A DNA stretch of 64,000 bases. Source: Thecamonas trahens ATCC 50062. Taxonomy: Eukaryota > Apusozoa > Apusomonadida > Apusomonadidae. Below the pieces are notes generated by a model that did not search any database, was not told the DNA's origin, and worked only from the letters and a program-made list of their open reading frames with translations. The translations under genes were made by a program, and so were the position numbers. Each line of letters starts with the position of its first letter. Position 1 is the stretch's first letter. Positions 18,695 to 28,357 of this stretch are shown one piece after another. The stretch covers positions 207,877 through 271,876 of the forward strand of contig NW_013657678.1 of assembly GCF_000142905.1 (NCBI RefSeq), written 5' to 3'.

Positions 18695-18751
<57 letters not shown>
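18653..18751. repeat. (TG)n microsatellite
   Basis: Imperfect TG/TATG from 18653, then an uninterrupted TG tract from about 18699 to 18751. It lies between the LRRC49-like start and the end of the small TIM gene, in the presumed promoter of the former. Confidence 0.95.
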
Positions 18752-18752
<1 letters not shown>

Positions 18753-18790
18753 GGGGTTTGATCGGATGCACTGCCGGCAGGGGTCAGCCA

Positions 18791-19281
18791 TCAGAAGAAC
18801 GAAGACGGCTGCGACTGCATGGCCTCTGCCTGTGCCTGCTGCTCCTGCATGCGGGTGCCCACCATGTCAATGACCTTCATGTACTTGACCACGCACCGAT
18901 CGACGCACGCCGTCTCGGCCCGGTCAGTCCAGACTCGTTGTACCGTCCGATGCACTTCTTGAAGCACTGCTCGGAGAGCCTATCGCCGCATCCGCCCACG
19001 CCCCCCACCTGTGAGTCACAATCTGCCCTTCATCTACCTGTCTGTCTGCACCCCCTTCCTCCACCCCCTTCCCCTTTCCTGCCGCTGCTTCCTCCCCCCT
19101 CTGCGCGGCATCCCGCCCATCTCCGGCTTGGTCCGACGACGAGGGCCTTGTGCGCCCGCAGGGAGGGCATGGGCGCACGGGGGAGGAGGGGACGACCAAA
19201 CTGTGGCTCTTACCGGTTGAAAGTGTCTGTCATGGCCTCCAGCTCCAGCTGGGCCTGCATTACGTTGGGGGACATGGCCAT
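18791..19281 (-). CDS. TIM10: Mitochondrial small TIM chaperone, Tim10-like (two exons, frameshift)
   Basis: Exon 1 is 19281-19214 and encodes MAMSPNVMQAQLELEAMTDTF. The intron runs from GTAAGA (19213) to GATAG (18980). Exon 2 is 18979-18791. Splicing gives FNRLSEQCFKKCIGRYNESG, and after one missing base near 18926 continues DRAETACVDRCVVKYMKVID to the stop. The twin CX3C motifs (CFKKC and CVDRC) and total length of about 85 residues are diagnostic of small TIM proteins, and the spacing suits Tim10. These chaperones carry hydrophobic precursors across the mitochondrial intermembrane space. The gene is invisible as a single open frame. The frameshift needs one added base and is probably a sequencing error. 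The family call is strong; Tim10 versus a close paralogue is less sure. Confidence 0.8.
18980..19213 (-). other. 234-nt intron in the Tim10-like gene
   Basis: Donor GTAAGA follows TTCAACCG, acceptor GATAG precedes GCTCTCC, and the phase is preserved. This is the only inferred donor in the window that does not begin GTACG. Confidence 0.7.
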
Positions 19282-19513
19282 GGTGGTGGGGATTGGAGTC
19301 GGGTGGCCGCTCCGGGTTCGGTGGGAGCGCCAGCACAAGTTGGGACCGACCACAGTCACCTCAGCGGCACCTGCCGTCTGGCAAGCCGAGGGACTCGATT
19401 GAAGGCGCGGCTGACGCCAGAGCGCAAATTCAGCTGGAGCAGCCTTGCTTTACGTCTCTGGGCCTGTGATCATGGACCTGTGATCATCGATTCGGCGACT
19501 CGGAAGCTGGGGC

Positions 19514-20895
19514 TCACGCCGTCGGGCGGACGGGCGGGTGCGGATCGGCGATGGGATTGATGTTGGCGGCAGTGGGGTGAGGAACGACAAGGCCGACATC
19601 GTCGGTCATGCGGAAGCGGACCGAGCGAAGAGCAATGGCGAGAGCCTCGCCCTCACCGGCCAGCGAGTACGGCTTGACAAGGAGCTCAAAGAGGACGCGC
19701 TTGCCGTTGGCGACGCGGAAGACAGCGTGGGTGGGGAGACCAAGCGGGTGCTTGAGCGCCAGAGTCACCTCGGCGTTCATGGACTCGTCGGCGAGGTCGA
19801 TAAAGTTGGAGCCGACGAGGTCGGCCTCGGTGCAGCCGAGCAGGTCTGCGGCGGCCGGGTTGACGGTGTGGATGGTCCACTCCGACGGCGTGCGCGGCGC
19901 GGCCGGCAGGCGGCGCGGGGGATGACTGGGACTGCGATGATGATGCCTTCGAACGAGGCCCCGATGAGATTGCCGTACCGAGTGCCAGCACTCTGGATTT
20001 GCTTGATGTCCTCGCGGGCAATGTACCAGTTGGCGCAGAGAACCGCGTACAGTGTGACGGTGACCAGGAGCGGGACAAGAACGTCGATCCAGGTAAAGTC
20101 GAGAATGGCTGGAAGGACCGCGAGAGCAATCGAGGTCAATACCGCGAGGCCGCCAAACAGCGGCAGCGACATGATGACCGATCCCAGAATGTGGACAACG
20201 TAAAGAGCGGAGAGGCGGGCAAGGAAGAACTCGGCCGAGAAGGCCGAGTCGTCGGCCATGGCGACGGCGACGAAAAAGGTGGCGGTAGCAAGGACGACTG
20301 CTATGATGCCGGCCAAGTAGTAGTGCGGCGTCCGCGCCGCAAAGTAGAGGAGCACATAGATACCAGCGGCGACCACCAGATAGATGTTCGACGGCGACCA
20401 AGAGTCGAGCTCGTCTGTCCGCAAGCCGACCAGAACCGCGATGAGAAGAAAGAGCAGCATGACCAGCAGCAGGCCCGCCAGGTACTCGGCGCGCCGAAAG
20501 TGGTGCGGCAGCATCGTGCCCAGCGACGCAAACGGCGCGACCAGGACAGTCCGCACCACCGCGGTGGTGAGAACGTGATCCGGCGGCTCGTCGTCGACCG
20601 CCTCGCCACCATCGGACCCAATCGAAGCGTACGAACCGAACCTCCGCAGGCCCAGCGGACGGTCGTGGATGAGATTGGGGTTGGAGAACGACTTTTGCAG
20701 CCGCCGCGCCACCGTCTCACCCTCGTCGGCAGACTCGGCGTTGGCGTCAAGGCCGGCGGCACTGTCACCAGCTTCTCCACCCAACGACGACGACGACGAC
20801 GACGTGCCCGACGCCACGGCCTCGACACCAGGCAGCACTGCATCCATGTCCATACCCACCTCGGCGTCCATGCCCATACCCGCCTCGGCGTCCAT
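19514..20895 (-). CDS. Multi-pass membrane protein with C-terminal PAS domain (frameshift)
   Basis: The N-terminal frame from 20895 gives an acidic/Ser-rich cytosolic stretch of about 140 residues, and then about six hydrophobic helices (residues 150-310). It leads into NLIGASFEGIIIAVPVIP, the start of a PAS fold. The rest of the PAS domain (WTIHTVNPAAADLLGCTEADLVG, then HAVFRVANGKRVLFEL) is in another frame. One extra C in the sense CCCCC at 19921-19917 joins them, giving about 460 residues. No kinase, cyclase or DNA-binding domain follows, so signalling output is unknown. Membrane-linked PAS domains usually sense small molecules, redox state or light, but no cofactor residue is evident. A run of 18 C on the sense strand (20923-20940) lies 28 bases before the ATG. 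Confidence 0.7.
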
Positions 20896-21478
20896 GAGAG
20901 GTGAAGGGGGAGGGGAGGGGGAGGGGGGGGGGGGGGGGGGACGAGTGTGGCTTGGTTCCTGGTTCAGCTGTGGCCGGTCGGGTCACTTGTGGCCGCTGTT
21001 CGTGACGCACGGCAGTCGGGTCCGACTCGCTGGCCAACCGATTGGAGTGAGGCGGCGGCCGGTGAGACATCGGAGGTGAGCGAGTAGGGCAAGGGTGGTA
21101 TTGACACCGCGCGTCTTTTGCTAAAACCATCAGCAGTGTTTGCACATGTGTTGGGGGGTCGGATGATGAAGATCCTTGGGTGTGGTTTGGGTATCCCCAA
21201 GCCGAGACGCGTATCGGCTGTCCTCGGCAAACTTCTCTTCCCCGCAGCCAGACCTGGCCAGCTAGCCAGCCGAGCCTGTGGCCGAGTCAAGGTCGTTTTG
21301 AGTGAAGGACCGCATTATCCAGCCTCCCTCCGTCCTCCATCAGTCATCGATCTTGCTCGAGCAACCCCTCCCCCTTCACCTCACACACCTCGGACTCGCC
21401 ACCACTCGCAGAGTTGCCGCCGGGACGGAGGCACCAACGACCTCGCTTGCCATCTCCTTCACTCACACCCCTCTCTCC
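20896..21478. promoter_or_regulatory. Divergent promoter region, 583 bases
   Basis: Separates the PAS protein (-) from the Cys-rich membrane protein (+). It holds the 18-base G run at 20923-20940 near the PAS gene, and pyrimidine-rich sequence before the ATG at 21479. I see no additional gene. Confidence 0.4.
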
Positions 21479-22564
21479 ATGTGCCGCATCGACCGCAACG
21501 GGTGCAACCATGTCTTCCACCCGATCACCCTGTGCGTGGTGCTGATGTGCCTGCCCATTGCTCTCGGTGTACTGTTTGGAAGTGTGCTGCCCAATGCCCG
21601 CGAACTAGCGTCGTACGTGGAGACGACGTGCGAGTATCGCAACACCACAGCGACGAGCTACGGCTGCTGCACCATCGAGAACTGCATCTGCGCCGAGTGC
21701 ACGGCAGGAACCGCTACCTGCAGCGCCATGCAGTCGGCGCTCACCGCTGGCGAGTGCTGCAACGGGCCGCACTGCTGCCGGACCGAGTGCGAGACGTGCT
21801 GCACTGATGAGGCATACAGCGAGAGATACAGCTGCCGCTGCCGGGGATCGACGTCCTCGCGCCGATGCGATACCTGCTACCGCACCCGCTACCGCCGGGT
21901 CTGCCACACCTGCAATTGCCGCTGCGCGCAAGAGGTCACCAATCGCCACTGCCAATCGGTGTGCGGACTGTGCTACAACCTCGCGACAACGTTAATTGTC
22001 CACATCAAGCGCGTGGCGAGTGGTGCGGTCTGCTGCCGCGAGTCGCCGCGCTTCCTCACCAGCAGATGCGAGCGCGATCGCACCGACTGCCGGGACTCAT
22101 GGCTTCGGTTCAAGGCCGACGGTGTGTCCCAGAAGTGCTGGTACCACGAGCGCAATCCCGACGGCACGCTTCGCTGGGACCGACCAAAGCGCAACGTCGC
22201 CGCTGTCTTCTTCACTGTCCTCTTCTTCGTGCCCATCGTGGCCTGGGTCTTGGCCACAGCGGTCTTTGTCGGCGTTGTTGCCATGGACAGTTGCTGCCCG
22301 AGTACGTTTACGGCGCATCCGGCCCTCTCAGCATCAGAGCCGCGACACGTCGCGCCTGCGCTGCCAACCACGTCGCGTCTCGCCACCCGCTACCCCAGCT
22401 CGCACTCGGGATCGAGCTCGTTGACCGATGACAGCGGGCGCGGCGGCAGCAAGCCAAACAAGCCAGGCCGCCGGCAGGACCCGTCTCCGCCGTTTGCCCC
22501 TGGCCGGCGTAACATGCCCACGCCATCGGCTCCGCCGCCTGCCTATGACGATGTTGCCTGGTAA
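21479..22564 (+). CDS. Cysteine-rich protein with two membrane helices and a PPAY tail
   Basis: 361 residues. A short N-terminus is followed by TM helix 1 (about 14-37), then a loop of some 200 residues with about 40 cysteines in short-spaced pairs (CCTIENCICAEC, CCRTECETCC, CHTCNCRC). TM helix 2 is at about 245-272. A disordered Ser/Pro-rich tail ends in APPPAYDDVAW, which contains a PPxY motif. The loop is probably lumenal or extracellular and disulfide-bonded. PPxY motifs bind WW domains such as those of NEDD4-type ligases. I do not recognise the family. The coding call is strong because the Cys pattern is coherent over the whole frame. Confidence 0.65.
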   Translation: MCRIDRNGCNHVFHPITLCVVLMCLPIALGVLFGSVLPNARELASYVETTCEYRNTTATSYGCCTIENCICAECTAGTATCSAMQSALTAGECCNGPHCCRTECETCCTDEAYSERYSCRCRGSTSSRRCDTCYRTRYRRVCHTCNCRCAQEVTNRHCQSVCGLCYNLATTLIVHIKRVASGAVCCRESPRFLTSRCERDRTDCRDSWLRFKADGVSQKCWYHERNPDGTLRWDRPKRNVAAVFFTVLFFVPIVAWVLATAVFVGVVAMDSCCPSTFTAHPALSASEPRHVAPALPTTSRLATRYPSSHSGSSSLTDDSGRGGSKPNKPGRRQDPSPPFAPGRRNMPTPSAPPPAYDDVAW

Positions 22565-22636
22565 CGTTTTGCGGCTGGTAGCGGCGTCGTCGAGGTGAGT
22601 AACACGCAACGCGCGGACGTGTCCGACACTTCTCGC

Positions 22637-23667
22637 ATGCTGGGCGTAGACCGCGGGAGGAGACGGTATGGGCAAGGATCGTCGGCAGCCACGCGGCGTG
22701 CGCAGCGGCATGCACACCGACCGTCTCGCGGGTTGGCTGGTGGTGGGAGGGCTGGCAGGCGCAGCAGGCGGGCGCGCCGACGGCCGGCGAGGCTGCGCGG
22801 GCCGGGCACGGCGGCAGCAGGCGACGACGTGAGCCTGCTCAGCGGCGACAGCGCGGGCGAAGAGGAGCAAGGAAGAACAAGAGAGTACCTGCCGGGCTCG
22901 GGGGTGGCACCGCGTGCGCTGCCGCTGCTGGACGGTGTTCAGGTCACAGACTCGGCGGCGGTGGTGGCGCGAGCGGTGGCGTATCTGCGTGCGCCGCGTG
23001 GCGCTACGCCTGAGCAGATCGCCCCAAGGTGGGAATGCTACTGGACGAGCTGGGCAGATCTCTGCCAAGCACTCGTCGGGACGTGGTTCTGCGTGGCGTC
23101 GCCGATGCCATCTCGTGGGGACTCGCGTCGTTTGATGGCGACTCGGCCAGGCTGGTTCTTTCCGGCAGCAGAGCGGGCACCGACGAGCGCACGGCAGCTG
23201 CTGTTGCTGCAACCGACGTAGTGCTGCTGGCGCGTTGGGCGGGGGCAGAGCAGGCACGCACGGGCGCTTTGCGGAGGCGGCTGGCGGTGCGTGCGTTGTC
23301 GGCGTCGCACTCGGGCCTGGCGGCACCCGTGGCTCGTGCCGGGGGCTGGGCGCGGATCCTCAGCACACTGAGTGCGCGGAAGCCGGCGTCACAACAGGCA
23401 GTCGTGACACACCGAGCGGCAGCGGTCGCCATTGAAAAGACGGCCGGCGGACGCGAGATTCAGGATCTGGCGCTGGATATTCTGGCCGAGTGTGAGACCG
23501 AGGCGGGACGTGGCGACATCGGACCGACTGAGCTGGTCCAGCGCTCGCTCCTGATCCCAATGGAGGTCGAAAATGGCCTAGAGCAGCTGGCGGGTGGGCG
23601 GCGGATGGCTTGGCTCAATGGCGATGTTTATTGTCTTCCGCCAAGCGCCGGCGAGCCTCGCACCTGA
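22637..23667 (+). CDS. Unrecognised soluble protein, frameshifted
   Basis: The N-terminal frame from 22637 (Arg-rich, then acidic) reaches ARAVAYLRAPRGATPEQIAP. The next frame takes up with KVGMLLDELGRSLPSTRRDVVLRG and runs to 23667. One added C in the CCCC at 23022-23025 joins them, giving about 343 residues. The C-terminal part is helical and ends in a segment that could be winged-helix-like (GPTELVQRSLLIPMEVENGLEQL). An alternative ATG at 22670 lies in a different frame, so the start is unsure. I do not recognise the family. Its 3' end overlaps that of the opposite-strand gene by 40 bases. Confidence 0.45.
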
Positions 23668-24788
23668 TCGTGCGCAAGGTTGGAGTGGATGGTGACAGTG
23701 CCGGCATCACCGCGACCTGGTCGCCACCCGGCTGCGGCCCGAGCAAGGCTGTCGTTTGGATACGTCGTGCGCCGCTGTTCGGTCACGTCTGTTCGTGGAC
23801 GACAGTCGCGGACGACAACCTCCAGCCGGGGTCCTGCGCGCCGGGCGGGTCCACGGCTACTTCCGCGGGCACGACTACGGGTCCGATTGCGACGACGACC
23901 CCGGCTGCTGCTCGCATGCTTGGTGTGGGAGTTGACCACTGCTGGCTGGGGCCGGGCCCGACGTTCTGGGCCCCCAATCTCGGATTTCCTGGCCGGTCGT
24001 GGCCGGGATGTCTGGGGCGACGCTGCCGGTTTGACGCGACGGCGTGGGCGCGGACGCGACCGTGGGCGCGGGCGCGGACCAGAAGGCGAGCGCGAGCGAA
24101 CAACCTGTGCAACCAAGTCGTCCGACGCCTCGTTGTCAGAGAGGGGGATGGTAAACGAGGTCGAGACTAGCTCGCTCTCCGGAAGTGGTGCACCGGCGGC
24201 TTCGTCGGCGAGCGCGCCACTGTGAGCGGATGCGCCGGCGACCGCGCGTCCAGCCAGCTGCGCCACCTGGGCCTGGACGGCAGCCAACTCGGAGCGCAGA
24301 CGAAGGACCTCTTCGACGAGTGCTTCCGGCGATCGAGCCATGACCTCTACGTCCTGCCAAGCCGCTGCAGGCGACAACTGCGGGGAGCGCACCTGCGGCG
24401 ACGGCGTCGAGTGCGTCATCAGTGAGCGATTGATGGGTTCCGGCTCGTTCAGCACGTGCTCGATCGGCGGCGAGCGGTGGAGCTGGCGTCGCGGCGTGAA
24501 CGGATCCAGCTCTTTGCTGGGCGAAACGTAGTCTGCGCCGTAAGTGGTGCTCCACCTGTCGGCCTGTAGATCAGGCGAGGGGTGGCGGGGCGAGGAGCGT
24601 CCAGGGACCGGAGACGTTACCGGTCTCCGCCCGGCAGCAGCGCCGACAGCATCGGACTTTACAGGGTACCGTGGCGGCGTAGGCGGGACGGAGGAGACCC
24701 GCGGATAGAGACCAAAGGGCGCCGGTGGCTGCAGCTCTGGGGTCAGCAGGAGGCCGACGTTGTCTGTCTCGGGCAGATACCGAGCCAT
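23628..24788 (-). CDS. Unrecognised disordered Arg/Ser/Pro-rich protein with short coiled coil
   Basis: 386 residues from the ATG at 24788. The first 150 residues are Pro/Ser-rich with scattered SP sites (likely phosphorylation targets). A coiled coil at about 157-185 (SPEALVEEVLRLRSELAAVQAQVAQL) follows. The rest is highly basic (RSRSPSGPRPRPRSRPRPRRR) and could bind nucleic acid or tubulin. No known domain is seen. It starts 281 bases from the divergent Nudix gene. Codon use resembles its neighbours, which supports coding. Confidence 0.5.
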   Translation of the reverse strand: MARYLPETDNVGLLLTPELQPPAPFGLYPRVSSVPPTPPRYPVKSDAVGAAAGRRPVTSPVPGRSSPRHPSPDLQADRWSTTYGADYVSPSKELDPFTPRRQLHRSPPIEHVLNEPEPINRSLMTHSTPSPQVRSPQLSPAAAWQDVEVMARSPEALVEEVLRLRSELAAVQAQVAQLAGRAVAGASAHSGALADEAAGAPLPESELVSTSFTIPLSDNEASDDLVAQVVRSRSPSGPRPRPRSRPRPRRRVKPAASPQTSRPRPARKSEIGGPERRARPQPAVVNSHTKHASSSRGRRRNRTRSRARGSSRGPARRAGPRLEVVVRDCRPRTDVTEQRRTTYPNDSLARAAAGWRPGRGDAGTVTIHSNLAHDQVRGSPALGGRQ

Positions 24789-24840
24789 AAGGGTAGTGGA
24801 AAGGGGATGGGGTGGGGTGGGTGGAGCGCGGGGCGTGAGA

Positions 24841-24890
24841 GGTCGGTGTGTGTGTGTGTGTGTGTGTGGGAGAGAGAGAGAGGGAGGGAG
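24841..24890. repeat. TG then GA microsatellite
   Basis: A short (GT)n tract followed by a GAGAGA/GGGAGG tract, in the leader of the minus-strand Arg-rich gene. Confidence 0.8.
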
Positions 24891-25068
24891 TTGAAGAGTG
24901 AGGAGTGAGAAGAGTGGGCCCATGGCGTATGTCGGGTGTGCGGCCATGGCTGCCACCTGCCGCTGCTTCCTCCGCCACCCCTCGCACCCCTGCCACCGCA
25001 TCCCCCCCCCCCACTCTCTCTCCCCTCCTCTCCCCTCCCCCTCCCCTCCCCTCCCCTCCCATTACCAA

Positions 25069-25925
25069 ATGGCTGAAGACGGCGAGTCGGCGGCCGAGCT
25101 GGCCTGGAAGCCCGATGCATACGGCGGGGTGTTGGTCTCGGGCTCGGCGCTGCCCTCGGACGCCGACGCCTTTGCCATCGCTCTGGGGCAGAGCCTGGCT
25201 ACTTGGCGTGAAGCAGGGAAGCGCGGGGTGTGGCTGCGCCTGCGTCCGGAGCTTGTGCATCTGGCACAAGTCGCCATCGCGACCGGGTTTGCTATGCACT
25301 CGGCGAGCCCTGAGCATCTGACGCTCGCGATGTGGCTGCCGGACGATACGCCGTCGACGCTGCCACCGGCGCCGGCGTTCAAGGCCGGCATCGGCGGATT
25401 TGTGACGCACGGCGATAGCGTGCTGGTGGTGCAAGAGGCTAACGGCCCGTTTCCGGGCTTCTGGAAACTACCCGGAGGGTCGGTTGATCCAGACGAGGAG
25501 CTGCTCGATGCTGCTGCCCGCGAGGTGCGGGAGGAGACCGCCATCGAGGCTGTGGCGGTGGGCATCGTCGGCGTCCGGCACGCGACGGGCGCCACCGGCG
25601 CCAGAGCTCGACCGGCAGACTTTTACTTGTGGCGTACATGCCGCTTGACTCTGAGCAGCCGCGACCGGAGCCGGTGCGGCAGGCCTCGGAGATCGCCGCC
25701 GCGCAGTGGATGCCCATTGTCGACTTTCTCGCGCTCGACCACGTTGTCGGCGTCTATGGCGAGCTGTACAAGCTGGCGGCGACACAGCATGCCGAGTGGC
25801 AGGCCCGCGACGAAGCAGGCGAGGCTTCACTGGTGCCACCGGCCCACGGCGGGCTCATCGAGGCCAACTCGCTGCCGATTGTCTTCCGCAAGGGCTCACA
25901 CACGCTCCTCAGCGCCAAGCTCTGA
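25069..25925 (+). CDS. NUDT6-like Nudix hydrolase (frameshift)
   Basis: The N-terminal 95 residues match the pre-Nudix domain of NUDT6 and plant NUDT2/7-type enzymes (YGGVLV, GKRGVWLRL, SPEHLTLAMWLP). The Nudix fold follows: VLVVQEANGPFPGFWKLPGG, then the Nudix box GGSVDPDEELLDAAAREVREET with all metal-binding glutamates. The frame breaks after ARPADF and resumes as LLVAYMPLDSEQP...SEIAAAQWMPI. One extra T in TTTT at 25621-25624 repairs it, giving about 285 residues. The family hydrolyses nucleoside diphosphate derivatives; the exact substrate is not predictable. The start is the ATG after a long C/T leader. Confidence 0.85.
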
Positions 25926-25934
25926 AGCTTGTGC

Positions 25935-27320
25935 CTAGGATGACGGGCCGACCCGCGCCGCAACGTCGAGGTAGTGTTCGCAGTTCTTGAACTTGAGAAA
26001 GGCGCGGCCAGAGGCGAGCGTGCCACCTTTCTCAAAGGTAAAGGCCGAAAAGGCACGGCGACGGACCCAGCCGAGCCAGATCAGAGAGCACGCGTTGGCG
26101 GCGATGGAAGCCTCGTTCAGGTTGGTCTCTGCAGCCTCGAGCTCAAGGTCTGGGACGCCCGCAGCGCGCTGGGCGGCGCGCTTCTCCGCACGCTTGGCAA
26201 CGTCGTGGGCAACAAGCGTGACGTCGGTCCACTTGACTTTTTGGGTCATCCAGCGCGTGAACTTGCCGATACCCTTGGGGCCGCCCTCGACAACCACGAC
26301 AGCATAGGGGCCGGTGAGGACGGTGCCGGTCAGGTTGTAGTGCTTGGCGTTGGCGGCGATGGAGGCACGCCAGGCGACGGCGTCGAGGTACTCGACACGG
26401 AAGACCGCGACTGCCACATGCTGCGACGTGTCCTCCATTCGCTTTGCCTTCTCCTTGGCCTTGCGCTGCTCGGGCGTCAGTGCCGCGGCAGCGTTACGGT
26501 CAAGATGGGCCTGGATCCGGGCGTTGGTCTCGGCCCTCACTCGGGCCTCCACGGCCGAGGGATCGGCGACGGCCTCGATGCCAAGCACCCGCATCATGTT
26601 GGAGAGCTTGACCTTGGGCGGCGGTGGCTTCTCGAGCCCCAGCCGGATCCGGACCTGCCGCTCCTCCTCCAGCTCCTTGCGCTTACGCTTGCGGAGTTTC
26701 TGCCGCTCGCGTGCAGTCATCCTCACCTTGGTCGCACCAGCGCCGGCGCCGACCACTGGCGGCGGGATGGGGACCGGGTGCTCGACGAGATTGTCGAGCG
26801 TGTTCGGGCCGATGTCGGCATCCCACCACTCCACCGCACCAGCGCCTTCGCCCACAACGTGAAAGTCGTCGAACCGCTTGTCGGTCTCGCCGGTCTCGGT
26901 CGCGGCGGCGGCGGCCGCCTCGCGCTGCCGCCGCAACCGCGCGGTCAGCGCGCCCTTGGGCAGGAATCGGAACGCCCGCCGCCGCCCGCGTGTCGCCGCC
27001 CGCCCGCGGGGCAGCGACGGCTCTCCCACAAACTCGGCAGCAGGCGTTTGCGATGGTGCAAGTGCGCGCGTCGGAGCGGCCGTGGAAGACGTCCGCGGTG
27101 GCGCAGTCGCTGCAGCCGGCGGAGGCGTAGCATCTGGGGCTGTGCCCGACGCCGGAGCTGCGCCCGACGCAGTATCTGCCGCTTTGGCTGCCGCTAGCTT
27201 TGCAGCCACTTTTGCGGCGAGGGCCTTGCGCTTCTGGGCCAGCTTGAGCTTGGCCAGCTTGGCCTTGGACGCGGCCATCTTGGCCTTGAGCGCCTCTTTG
27301 TCGACGCCGTCACCGGGCAT
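25935..27320 (-). CDS. PRPF3: U4/U6 snRNP protein Prp3
   Basis: 461 residues starting MPGDGVDKEA. A Lys/Ala coiled coil is followed by a low-complexity linker and then the PRP3 domain (DDFHVVGEGAGAVEWWDADI, HPVPIPPP, LTARERQKLRKRKRKELEEERQ, KVKLSNMMRVLG). The C-terminal DUF1115 ferredoxin-like domain contains FRVEYL, YNLTGTVLTGPYAVVVVEGGPKGIGKF and CSLIWLGWV. Prp3 binds the U4/U6 duplex in the tri-snRNP. It is shorter than the human protein, and the N-terminal PWI domain is absent. A sense-strand C-tract (27337-27347) lies 17 bases before the ATG. It is tail to tail with the Nudix gene, 10 bases apart. The call is secure. Confidence 0.93.
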   Translation of the reverse strand: MPGDGVDKEALKAKMAASKAKLAKLKLAQKRKALAAKVAAKLAAAKAADTASGAAPASGTAPDATPPPAAATAPPRTSSTAAPTRALAPSQTPAAEFVGEPSLPRGRAATRGRRRAFRFLPKGALTARLRRQREAAAAAATETGETDKRFDDFHVVGEGAGAVEWWDADIGPNTLDNLVEHPVPIPPPVVGAGAGATKVRMTARERQKLRKRKRKELEEERQVRIRLGLEKPPPPKVKLSNMMRVLGIEAVADPSAVEARVRAETNARIQAHLDRNAAAALTPEQRKAKEKAKRMEDTSQHVAVAVFRVEYLDAVAWRASIAANAKHYNLTGTVLTGPYAVVVVEGGPKGIGKFTRWMTQKVKWTDVTLVAHDVAKRAEKRAAQRAAGVPDLELEAAETNLNEASIAANACSLIWLGWVRRRAFSAFTFEKGGTLASGRAFLKFKNCEHYLDVAARVGPSS

Positions 27321-27562
27321 GGGATTGGGGTTCGGAGGGGGGGGGGGAGGGAGGGAGGGAGGGAGGGGAATGTGTGTGTGTGAGGCGGAATGGGGGTGGG
27401 AGAGGGGTGTAGGTGTAGGTTGGAGTGGGCCGCGTAGAGTGGGCGTGGGCAGTCGCACGTGTGCGGCCAGTGGCTGCGGCGGGGGGAGGGGGAGGGGGGG
27501 GGCCTGCGGCGTGGCGAGTCGCAGTCGCAGCGAGCCACACGACAGTGTCGAGGCAAAAAGAT

Positions 27563-28357
27563 TCAATCAACGAGCATGGTGAGAACAGATGGGAAGAGCA
27601 TGGTGGAGACGGCATCGTGCTCTTCGGATCTAGCTGGGGCGGAAAGGAGCTGCCGGACGAGGGTCGACGAGGTACGGGTCGGGGCCGAGACGGCATCAGC
27701 GGCGGCGGCAAGCTCATCGTCGGTGGCAAAGACGATCCACTCGAGCTCATCGGGGTACTTTCGGCGGGCACGGACGGTGTCCATGCCGCGCGGCAGGCAG
27801 ACAACGCCGATGCCGCGCGCGCCCAGGCCTTCCATGAAGCACTTGGCAACGTGGTCGGCGCCAGCGACGTAAGCAACGCGGAGAGAGGCCGCAAGATCGG
27901 TAGCACCTGAAGTGGTGGCTGCGTCGACGATGCGCGCGTGCAGCGTCCGCGCCACCCGCGGGTAGTCGACAAAGGTCGGCTGAGAGACCTCCCAGTCATC
28001 GGCCGCCATCCATCCATCGAGCCCCGCGTCGGCTATCGACGCTGCCACGACCGCCAGGCGGAGTTCGCCGTCCATGGCTGCGGTGCCAAGCTTTCCGCCC
28101 ACATACTCTTCATGCGAGGGCGAGAGCAGGCCAGCAACCACCACGGCGTTGGCGCCAAACAGTCCGCGGTCCTCCACGGCTGCCCGTGCCGCGAGAAGTC
28201 CGCCCACATGCATGCGGTGGCACGGCGAGAGCGCGCCCGTCGCCAGCAGCACCACAGGCGTAGAGCCACACAGCCGCTCGGCACACATGGGATCCTCTAT
28301 CATCGCCGCCCATCGCGCAACGACAAAGTCCTCGGCTGCATGCCCCACCCCAGCCAT
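27563..28357 (-). CDS. NMNAT-like nucleotidyltransferase
   Basis: 264 residues from the first in-frame ATG at 28357; the frame is open further up (TVIISVATGLGHQLEALVAVQ) without an ATG, so an upstream exon is possible. VVLLATGALSPCHRMH (about 35-50) is the nucleotidyltransferase loop with the P-x-H-x-x-H motif. GLLSPSHEEYVGGKL resembles the GIISPV..AYKKKGL segment of eukaryotic NMNATs. DDWEVSQPTFVDYPRV resembles the DxWE..Q..W segment. TRTSSTLVRQLL is the ISSTxIR motif. The enzyme would join NMN and ATP to form NAD. Divergence leaves open a related adenylyltransferase activity. Confidence 0.72.
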   Translation of the reverse strand: MAGVGHAAEDFVVARWAAMIEDPMCAERLCGSTPVVLLATGALSPCHRMHVGGLLAARAAVEDRGLFGANAVVVAGLLSPSHEEYVGGKLGTAAMDGELRLAVVAASIADAGLDGWMAADDWEVSQPTFVDYPRVARTLHARIVDAATTSGATDLAASLRVAYVAGADHVAKCFMEGLGARGIGVVCLPRGMDTVRARRKYPDELEWIVFATDDELAAAADAVSAPTRTSSTLVRQLLSAPARSEEHDAVSTMLFPSVLTMLVD

